Part shown: in pieces, positions 1 to 5,872 of the stretch
How positions within the stretch are numbered: the first letter of the stretch is position 1
Layout: each line of letters begins with the position of its first letter
NCBI GenBank assembly: GCA_947178115.1
Contig: CAMWXF010000063.1
Location: forward strand, 1-8,041
DNA length: 8,041 nt
From: an uncultured Lachnospiraceae bacterium
GTDB lineage: Bacteria; Bacillota; Clostridia; Lachnospirales; Lachnospiraceae
Direction of reading: 5' to 3'
Notes under the pieces: generated by a model
Database searches by the model: none
Told to the model about the DNA's origin: nothing
The model's input: the letters and a program-made list of their open reading frames with translations, nothing else
Translations under genes and position numbers: made by a program

Positions 1-1
1 A

Positions 2-700
2 ATGGAACGGATTTTAGTCGTGGAAGACGATCTTGCCCTCAGCACGGGCCTGTGCTTTGAACTGGATGCGGCGGGGTATGTGTCGCAGGCGGCTTACAAC
101 TGTCGCAAGGCCAGATATCTGGCGGAACAGGAAGAATTTGCGCTTATGCTTTTGGATGTGAATCTGCCTGACGGAAGCGGTTTTGAACTGTGCCGGGAGA
201 TTAAGAGCCGTAATCCGCAGATTCCCGTGATCTTCCTGACGGCCAATGATTTAGAGGAAGACGTACTGAACGGATTTGACTTGGGCGCGGAAGATTACAT
301 TACGAAACCTTTTAATATGAAAATACTCTTGAGACGGGTTGAGGTTGCGATTCGCCGGGGCAGCGCTTTGGCGGAACCGGCTGCCGTCGGGGAATATTAT
401 CGGGATGATTTCTTACAGGTGGATTTCACAGCGCTTACCGCGGTCCGCGGAGGCGAGAAACTGGCGATCACACCGAATGAATATAAATTATTAAAGATTC
501 TGACGGCCAACGCAGGGAAGGTCGTCACGAGGCAGAGCTTACTTACGCGGTTGTGGGACTGCGACGGTAATTTCATAGACGACCATACGCTGACGGTGAC
601 CATGAACAGGCTCCGCGCCAAGATCGAGGATGAGGAACATGCCTATATCAAGACCGTGCGCGGGATGGGATATGTCTGGCAGAAGAAACAGGGGATGTGA
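2..700 (+). CDS. OmpR/PhoB-family response regulator (receiver + winged helix)
   Basis: Cytoplasmic DNA-binding response regulator of 232 residues, the normal length for the OmpR/PhoB family. The receiver domain (about residues 2-118) has the acidic pair E8/D9-D10, the phosphoacceptor D52 in LLDVNLPDG, switch threonine T80 and lysine K102 in TKPF. The winged-helix domain (about 133-228) shows the family signatures ITPNEYKLL near 156, the recognition-helix region DDHTLTVTMNRLRAKI (193-208) and VRGMGY (219-224). All phosphorylation residues are present, so it should be a working switch. Its stop codon is followed at once by the sensor kinase gene, the usual regulator-kinase pair order. The ATG at base 2 fits the family N-terminus exactly, but its ribosome binding site and promoter lie left of the window. 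The receiver style (TANDLEEDVLNGFDLGAEDYITKPF) resembles BceR/VanR-like regulators of Firmicutes; the target genes cannot be told from here. Confidence 0.96.
   Translation: MERILVVEDDLALSTGLCFELDAAGYVSQAAYNCRKARYLAEQEEFALMLLDVNLPDGSGFELCREIKSRNPQIPVIFLTANDLEEDVLNGFDLGAEDYITKPFNMKILLRRVEVAIRRGSALAEPAAVGEYYRDDFLQVDFTALTAVRGGEKLAITPNEYKLLKILTANAGKVVTRQSLLTRLWDCDGNFIDDHTLTVTMNRLRAKIEDEEHAYIKTVRGMGYVWQKKQGM
690..694 (+). promoter_or_regulatory. Ribosome binding site deciding the kinase start (AGGGG)
   Basis: AGGGG lies 8 bases before the ATG at 703. The alternative GTG at 697 overlaps the regulator stop (GTGA) but has only 2 bases to this Shine-Dalgarno sequence, too close to use it, so ATG 703 is preferred. 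The site lies inside the last codons of the upstream regulator, which implies translational coupling of the pair. Confidence 0.65.
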
Positions 701-702
701 GA

Positions 703-1755
703 ATGGAACAGGCACAGAGGAAACGTATAGAGAGCAGCACAGTGGGTAACCGTGCGGTCACGACGGTGATGATTGCCATGGGGACAGCGTTGTTTGCGGG
801 ATTTCTGTATGTTTTGTGGATATGGGTTCCACGCGCTTCGGTGCGGTATACGTTATTGTTTTTGTGCGGAGGGACGTGTCTGACTGCGTTTATATGGTGT
901 CTGTGGCAACGGCGGCAGATCTGTAATTTTGCGGAAGAGCTGTGCCTGACGCTGGATGAGCTTATGGCAGGGCGCGAGCCGGAGAACTATTATCCTTATG
1001 AGGATACCCTGACGGCAAGGGTGCAGGGCAAGTTACTGCAGTATTACGATCTGATGAACGAAGGATGGCGGCGCAGCCTGCAGGACAAACAGACGATACA
1101 GGAGCTGGTGAGCGACATCTCCCACCAGGTTAAGACGCCTGTCGCCAATCTTTCAATGTTTATAGGCATTCTGCGGGAACATCGGCTGAGCGAGGAGAAG
1201 AGGTCGGAATTTTTAGAGACCATGGCGGGCCAGATCGGTAAACTGGATTTTCTCATGCAGTCGCTCATCAAGATGTCGCGATTGGAAACGGGAACATTCA
1301 TACTGCATGCTAAAGAGGCGAACTTGTACGACACGATCGCACAGGCGTTAAACGGCGTTCTTACAAAGGCGGAGAGCAAGAATATCAGATTCGCGGTGGA
1401 ATGTGAGGAATCCGTTAAGGTGAGACACGATCCCAAGTGGACGGCGGAGGCGCTGGGCAATCTTCTGGACAATGGAGTCAAATATACGCCGGATGGCGGA
1501 AACATCCGCATCAGAGTCTGCCCGTGGCAGTTCTATACCCGAGTGGATATTACCGATACCGGGATCGGCATACCGGAAGAGCACTATAACGATGTATTCA
1601 AGCGGTTCTACCGGGGAGAAGAGACTGCCGGTCAGGAGGGAGTCGGTCTGGGCCTTTATCTGGCGCAGGGAATCATTACCAGACAGAAGGGGTATATCAG
1701 TGTGAAGTCAGAGATCGGAAAAGGCAGCACCTTTTCCGTATATCTGTTAAACTAG
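703..1755 (+). CDS. Sensor histidine kinase, intramembrane-sensing layout
   Basis: Membrane histidine kinase of 350 residues from ATG 703 (352 if GTG 697 is used). Two hydrophobic helices (about 19-42 and 49-68) are separated by only some six residues, so there is almost no external sensor domain; this is the layout of BceS-like intramembrane-sensing kinases. I see no clear HAMP domain, only a linker of about 65 residues. The catalytic core is complete: H box SDISHQVKTP with phosphohistidine H141, N box LGNLLDNGVKYT with N253, G1 box DTGIGIP (285-291), F box FKRFYRG, and G2 box GVGLGL (313-318). It should phosphorylate the response regulator encoded directly upstream. BceS-type kinases usually work with a neighbouring ABC transporter that does the sensing; none is in this window, so the stimulus is unknown. 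No terminator follows before the next gene. Confidence 0.95.
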   Translation: MEQAQRKRIESSTVGNRAVTTVMIAMGTALFAGFLYVLWIWVPRASVRYTLLFLCGGTCLTAFIWCLWQRRQICNFAEELCLTLDELMAGREPENYYPYEDTLTARVQGKLLQYYDLMNEGWRRSLQDKQTIQELVSDISHQVKTPVANLSMFIGILREHRLSEEKRSEFLETMAGQIGKLDFLMQSLIKMSRLETGTFILHAKEANLYDTIAQALNGVLTKAESKNIRFAVECEESVKVRHDPKWTAEALGNLLDNGVKYTPDGGNIRIRVCPWQFYTRVDITDTGIGIPEEHYNDVFKRFYRGEETAGQEGVGLGLYLAQGIITRQKGYISVKSEIGKGSTFSVYLLN

Positions 1756-1762
1756 AAGTAGT

Positions 1763-1789
1763 ACAGTTGATTATAGAGAAATCAATTGT
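1763..1789 (+). promoter_or_regulatory. Stem-loop in the gap before the HD-GYP gene
   Basis: ACAGTTGATT (1763-1772) pairs with AATCAATTGT (1780-1789) to give a 10-bp stem with one G-U pair and a 7-base loop ATAGAGA. There is no T run after it, so it does not look like an intrinsic terminator. It ends five bases before the ribosome binding site of the next gene, a position suited to an RNA stability/processing element or to control of translation; as DNA it could also be an operator. The function is inference. Confidence 0.45.
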
Positions 1790-1794
1790 CAACG

Positions 1795-1801
1795 AAGGGA
1801 G
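1795..1801 (+). promoter_or_regulatory. Ribosome binding site of the HD-GYP gene (AAGGGAG)
   Basis: AAGGGAG sits 6 bases before ATG 1808 and is a strong match to the 16S rRNA tail. It supports that start, which also begins exactly at the first strand of the receiver domain. Confidence 0.8.
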
Positions 1802-1807
1802 AATTCA

Positions 1808-2875
1808 ATGAAAAATACGATTTTGGTTGTGGATGATGACAAGACGAATCTGGCGTTGGCGCAGAAGATCCTTATGCCGAGGTATCGTATTGCCGCTTCC
1901 AATTCCGGCAAGGGCGCTTTGAAATATCTGGAAAATCATCATCCTGAGCTGATCCTTCTGGATATCAATATGCCGGACATGGACGGGTATGAGGTGATGG
2001 AACAGATTCGGGCGCAGGAAGAGACCAAGACGATTCCGGTCATTTTCCTGACGGCAGATAATCTGGCGGAGACGGAGATCAAATGTTTTCAGATGGGCGC
2101 TATGGACTTCGTCACCAAGCCTTTTGTTCCGGATATACTTTTAAGCCGGGTGGATAAGACGATTGAGCTGGATCAGTATCGTCATAAGCTGGAGAACATG
2201 GTAAAAGAGCAGGCGGAAAAGATCACGGAAGACGCCAGGCGTATCAGCAAGATTCAGGATTCCGTCATTGTCGGCATGGCAAATCTGATCGATAGCAGGG
2301 ACGGAAGCACCGGAAAACATGTTAAAAATACACAGATGTATGTACGGATGATCGCCGCGGAACTGCGAAGAAGGAATCTTTTTGATCAGGAATTAACGGA
2401 AGAATACATAGAGGATCTGTGTAAGGCGGCGCCGTTACATGACGTGGGGAAGATCAAGATTCCCGATGCGATCTTGCAGAAACCCGGCAGGCTTACTCCG
2501 GAAGAGTTTGATACGATGAAGCAGCATACTACGCACAGTAAAGCGATCATCAAGATGATCATCGGTGATGTGGAAGATGAACATTATGTGGGGATCGTGG
2601 AGGATATTGCCATGTACCATCATGAAAGATGGGACGGTACGGGATACCCTACGGGACTTAAGGAGGAGGAGATACCGCTTGCGGCACGCATCATGGCCGT
2701 GGCGGATGTCTTCGATGCGCTGTATGAGGAGCGGTGTTATAAGCCCCCGGTTCGTCCTATTGAGAGGATCATGCAGATCATGCAGGAGGGCAGGGGAACA
2801 CAGTTTGATCCGGTGATCATCGATGTGTTCATGGAAATGCTTCCGATGTTAAAAGAAGTGCTGGGTATCAGTTGA
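1808..2875 (+). CDS. Response regulator with HD-GYP output domain (probable c-di-GMP phosphodiesterase)
   Basis: Cytoplasmic protein of 355 residues, with the same domain order as RpfG. The receiver (about 3-122) has DDD at 9-11, phosphoacceptor D52 in LLDINMPDMDG, T82 and K104. A helical, probably coiled-coil linker (about 123-150) leads to an HD-GYP domain (about 150-350). The family residues are all visible: H171, the H211-D212 pair with K215 (HDVGKIKIP), H240, H271-H272, the DGTGYP motif (276-281) and D300 in AVADVFDAL. Intact HD and GYP motifs predict metal-dependent hydrolysis of cyclic di-GMP, controlled by phosphorylation of D52. It has no membrane segment and no DNA-binding domain. 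It follows the kinase gene by 52 bases with its own strong ribosome binding site, and precedes a hybrid kinase that ends in an HPt domain, the most likely phosphate donor (inference). Activity on c-di-GMP rather than another cyclic dinucleotide is inferred from the family. Confidence 0.95.
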   Translation: MKNTILVVDDDKTNLALAQKILMPRYRIAASNSGKGALKYLENHHPELILLDINMPDMDGYEVMEQIRAQEETKTIPVIFLTADNLAETEIKCFQMGAMDFVTKPFVPDILLSRVDKTIELDQYRHKLENMVKEQAEKITEDARRISKIQDSVIVGMANLIDSRDGSTGKHVKNTQMYVRMIAAELRRRNLFDQELTEEYIEDLCKAAPLHDVGKIKIPDAILQKPGRLTPEEFDTMKQHTTHSKAIIKMIIGDVEDEHYVGIVEDIAMYHHERWDGTGYPTGLKEEEIPLAARIMAVADVFDALYEERCYKPPVRPIERIMQIMQEGRGTQFDPVIIDVFMEMLPMLKEVLGIS

Positions 2876-2901
2876 TAAAAAGCGGTTGACAGGGATTATC
2901 G

Positions 2902-2961
2902 ATGTGGATGCGAATGAAAGGTAAGGTAGGTTACTGTGGAAGAGAGACAGTTTGGAAATGA
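2902..2961 (+). CDS. Possible 19-codon leader ORF overlapping the hybrid kinase start
   Basis: ATG 2902 is preceded by AGGGA (2891-2895) with a 6-base spacing, a better ribosome binding site than that of the kinase itself. The frame encodes MWMRMKGKVGYCGRETVWK and stops with TGA at 2959-2961, out of frame with the kinase, spanning its GTG start at 2936 and ending four bases before its alternative ATG at 2966. It could be a leader peptide that couples translation to the kinase, or it could be chance; nothing in the peptide is recognisable. Confidence 0.2.
   Translation: MWMRMKGKVGYCGRETVWK
2926..2930 (+). promoter_or_regulatory. Ribosome binding site for the GTG start of the first hybrid kinase
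   Basis: GTAGG, within the longer purine-rich AAGGTAAGGTAGG (2918-2930), lies 5 bases before GTG 2936. An in-frame stop TAG at 2927-2929 rules out any start further upstream. The next in-frame start, ATG 2966, has only a weak GGAA about 8 bases before it, so the GTG is preferred, not certain. Confidence 0.5.
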
Positions 2962-5872
2962 GAAAATGAGCAGGAAGCTGGAACAGATCGTATTGATTTT
3001 TTTCACAGTTTTTTCGCTTTCGATGTTTGTTTCCTCGTTTCTGTTATCATGGCATATTCTGCTCAAGGAGCTCATTATAGCGACGATTGTGGCAGGATGG
3101 ATTGTTATAAGCAGGAAATACCGGGACTATAAGTACCGCGCCAAATTTCTGGCGGTCATGTCATGGGTGAATTTTGCCATCTATGCAATGCAGGCGGTGA
3201 GCTTTACCTCGATGTTGTCCACGATGCTTGCGCTGATCGTTCTGCTGGGTATCTTCAGTATTATTGATATCATCTATATCGACTTGTTCTGCGTTACAGT
3301 AATTATAGCCTATCATATGTTTGTTCTGCGGACTTTTAAAATAGAGACAGCCAATGATGTTCTTCGGATCGTCTTACATATTCTTTCGGCATATGCAATT
3401 CTGTTCGTCACATGGATCACGATACGCACCAGACAGGAGACTAATGAGCAGCTGGTAGAAAATATCCGCGAGTTGGAGATCGTGGAGAAGAGCAAAGATG
3501 ATTTTATGGTAAATATCTCCCATGAGATCCGGACGCCTATCAATGCGGTGTGCGGTATGAGCGAGGCTATCCTGCAGGAGGATATTCCCGTGAATGTGAG
3601 ACGGGATATCATAGATATTCAGACTGCGGGACGTAACCTTCTTGCTACGGTCAGCAATATTCTGGATTTCTCGGAATTAGAGAGCGGTAAGATGGAACTG
3701 GCGGAGGAGAGTTATAATATTACCTCCACGATTACGGATATCATTAATATGGCGTTGACGCTTGAGAACGGCAAGAAACTGGAATTGATCGTGGACTGTG
3801 ATGCGAATCTGCCAAGCAACTTGTTGGGCGATGAACAGAAATTCCGGCGCATTGTCATGAATCTTTTGGAAAACGCCATTAAGTTTACGAAGGAAGGCGG
3901 TGTGATCCTTCGGATCAAGAGCCGGAAAGAGGAGTATGGCGTTAACCTGTTAGTCAGCATCAAAGATTCGGGGATCGGCATGAAGCAGGAGGATATGGAA
4001 GGAATATTTGCCAGCTTCAGTCAGGTCAATTCCGGAAGGAACAGGGAAGAGGGCGGTATCGGACTCGGTCTTGCCATCACGCAGGCATTGGTAAGCAATA
4101 TGGGCGGATTTATTACCGTGGAAAGCGAGCCCGGAAACGGCACGGAATTTCAGTTCACGATTCCGCAGAAGGTGCTGGATGAAACGCCTATTGTATCCAT
4201 CAGGAACAAGAGCCGTATTTTTGTTGCAAGCTATATCAATATGGATAAATATAATTACTCCGTGGTGCGGGAAGGCTATGAGAAATGTATGCGGCATATG
4301 GCGGAGCAGTTCGGCGTTATGTTCCGTGTATGCAGGAATCTCTCAGAGTTAAAGAGGCGTATAGAGAATGAGAATTATACGCATATATTTATCGGCTGGG
4401 ATGAGTACAATGAGGATAAGGTATTTTTTGAAAAAATGGCGCAGGAGCTTAAGGTCGTATTGATTCTTGACTATGATCAGGAGATGCAAAGCGGAAGTAA
4501 TATGCTCCGTATTTACAAACCTTTTACCGTACTGTCTATTGCGGCGGTGTTAAATGGTGAAAAGGTACTGCAGAGTGATGAGCAGCACAGCCGCTATCGA
4601 TTTGTGGCTCCTACGGCGAAGGTTCTTGTGATAGACGACAATGCCATGAACCTGAAAGTCATGGCAAGGCTTCTTCTTCCTTATCAGATCAAGGTAGTTA
4701 TGGCGCTTGGCGGGCGGGAAGGACTTGATAAATTAAACAGCATGGATTATGACTGCGTATTCTTGGACCACATGATGCCGGAGATGGATGGTGTGGAGAC
4801 GCTCCATAGGATACGCCAGAAGCCGGGGCCGTATTTCCAGACGCTTCCGGTGATCGCTTTTACTGCGAATGCCATCGGCGGGGCGAGAGAAATGTTCATG
4901 GAAGAGGGATTTGATGACTTTATTGCCAAGCCCATTGAACTGAGCGTGTTAGAGAGAATGCTGCAGCGGTATATCCCGCAGCAGAAGCAGGTGAAGATAG
5001 ATCCGCAGATGCAGGAAGACGCAGCTGTCTCTGGTAAGAACGGCAGCAGACGTACTTTAGCAGCGCAGGAGACGGACGGTGCGGGACAGAACAGTTCCAG
5101 GACGGCAGCAGGATCCGCTGAGGCAGATCAAACAGAGAAACCAACAGGAGCTTCATCCGAATCGGAAGGGTTGGAGGCGCTTAGCCGTGCGGGCATCAAT
5201 ATCTCGCAGGGCATTTCATACTGCGGTGACAGAGAAGGACTGCGAGAGATCATCGCCATGTATCATGCGCAGGGAGCGGGAAGAAGCCGGCAGTTACAGC
5301 AGTTATTTGAGGAGCAGAACTGGAAGAATTATTCCATTACCGCCCATGCCCTGAAGAGTAATTCCAGAGGAATCGGGGCTAACGATCTGGCGGAACTTGC
5401 CCTCAGTATGGAGATGGCAGGTAAAGAAAACCGGATCGAATATATTATAGAACATCATGCAGAGTTTATGAAGAAGCATGAAGAACTTCTGGCGGCTCTT
5501 GCGGAGAATTCCTTTATTTATCCCGATGGCTGTCCCGATTCCGGATCGGAGGCATCCGGAGAACAGGAGGCAGGGCTGAACGGGAATACGGGAAGCACGG
5601 ATACGGGGCAGGTATTGCAGGAGACAGATGAACAGACATTGAACGGACAGTTAGCTCTTTTGCAGGAGCAGCTGGACAATTTTGAGAGCGATGGCATAGA
5701 GGATATTCTGAAACAGTTGGAATCCTGCACATATCACGGGATCAATCTGAATGAAATAACGGCCAAAATCAGACAGAGCGTGGACGAATTCGATTTTCTC
5801 GGCGCCGGCGGCGTATTGGAGGAGTTGAAGGGGAGGATTACGGGAAGTCAGAACGGAGGCAATCATGATTAA
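2936..5872 (+). CDS. Membrane hybrid histidine kinase: kinase, degenerate receiver, receiver, HPt
   Basis: A 978-residue hybrid kinase of BarA/ArcB-like logic. Six hydrophobic helices fill residues 16-163 (about 16-37, 41-58, 70-88, 92-110, 111-131, 143-163) with short loops and no recognisable sensor family. Then come HisKA with H196 (NISHEIRTP), the ATPase domain with N313 (LLENAIKFT), DSGIGM (344-349) and GGIGLGLA (373-380); a degenerate receiver (about 424-545); an intact receiver (about 562-680; D567-D568, D611, T643, K665); a low-complexity Q/E/S/G linker (683-743); and an HPt domain (about 745-860) with phosphohistidine H804 in AHALKSNSR. A second flexible linker leads to a helical tail (900-967) of unknown role. 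H196 to D611 to H804 gives a full internal phosphorelay; the receiver-HD-GYP protein upstream is the nearest plausible end receiver. The start is GTG 2936 or, less likely, ATG 2966. The 3' end overlaps the next gene by 8 bases. Confidence 0.95.
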   Translation: MEERQFGNEKMSRKLEQIVLIFFTVFSLSMFVSSFLLSWHILLKELIIATIVAGWIVISRKYRDYKYRAKFLAVMSWVNFAIYAMQAVSFTSMLSTMLALIVLLGIFSIIDIIYIDLFCVTVIIAYHMFVLRTFKIETANDVLRIVLHILSAYAILFVTWITIRTRQETNEQLVENIRELEIVEKSKDDFMVNISHEIRTPINAVCGMSEAILQEDIPVNVRRDIIDIQTAGRNLLATVSNILDFSELESGKMELAEESYNITSTITDIINMALTLENGKKLELIVDCDANLPSNLLGDEQKFRRIVMNLLENAIKFTKEGGVILRIKSRKEEYGVNLLVSIKDSGIGMKQEDMEGIFASFSQVNSGRNREEGGIGLGLAITQALVSNMGGFITVESEPGNGTEFQFTIPQKVLDETPIVSIRNKSRIFVASYINMDKYNYSVVREGYEKCMRHMAEQFGVMFRVCRNLSELKRRIENENYTHIFIGWDEYNEDKVFFEKMAQELKVVLILDYDQEMQSGSNMLRIYKPFTVLSIAAVLNGEKVLQSDEQHSRYRFVAPTAKVLVIDDNAMNLKVMARLLLPYQIKVVMALGGREGLDKLNSMDYDCVFLDHMMPEMDGVETLHRIRQKPGPYFQTLPVIAFTANAIGGAREMFMEEGFDDFIAKPIELSVLERMLQRYIPQQKQVKIDPQMQEDAAVSGKNGSRRTLAAQETDGAGQNSSRTAAGSAEADQTEKPTGASSESEGLEALSRAGINISQGISYCGDREGLREIIAMYHAQGAGRSRQLQQLFEEQNWKNYSITAHALKSNSRGIGANDLAELALSMEMAGKENRIEYIIEHHAEFMKKHEELLAALAENSFIYPDGCPDSGSEASGEQEAGLNGNTGSTDTGQVLQETDEQTLNGQLALLQEQLDNFESDGIEDILKQLESCTYHGINLNEITAKIRQSVDEFDFLGAGGVLEELKGRITGSQNGGNHD
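5855..5859 (+). promoter_or_regulatory. Ribosome binding site of the DegV-fused kinase (GGAGG)
   Basis: GGAGG lies 5 bases before ATG 5865, inside the last codons of the upstream kinase. It fixes the start of the final gene, which overlaps the upstream stop by 8 bases (ATGATTAA), and implies translational coupling. Confidence 0.85.

Noticed and set aside
397..621. Antisense open frames inside the genes, for example 397-621, 1044-1511, 3950-4297 and 6398-6778 on the minus strand.
   Set aside because: They lie wholly inside well-supported kinase or regulator genes and encode no recognisable domain. They are shadow frames.
697..699. GTG start for the sensor kinase overlapping the regulator stop.
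   Set aside because: The Shine-Dalgarno AGGGG ends only 2 bases before it but 8 bases before ATG 703, so ATG 703 fits better. The difference is two residues.
1772..1777. TATAGA as a -10 box before the HD-GYP gene.
   Set aside because: The expected -35 region (about 1749-1754, AAACTA) does not resemble TTGACA, and the bases are better explained by the stem-loop.
1801..1806. GAATTC palindrome just before the HD-GYP start.
   Set aside because: A six-base palindrome is expected by chance at this length of sequence and shows no repeat or context that would make it an operator.
2886..2891. TTGACA, a perfect -35 box, in the gap before gene 4.
   Set aside because: The positions 17-18 bases downstream read TGCGAA or GCGAAT, poor -10 boxes, and the genes are tightly packed. 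An internal promoter cannot be supported from this alone.
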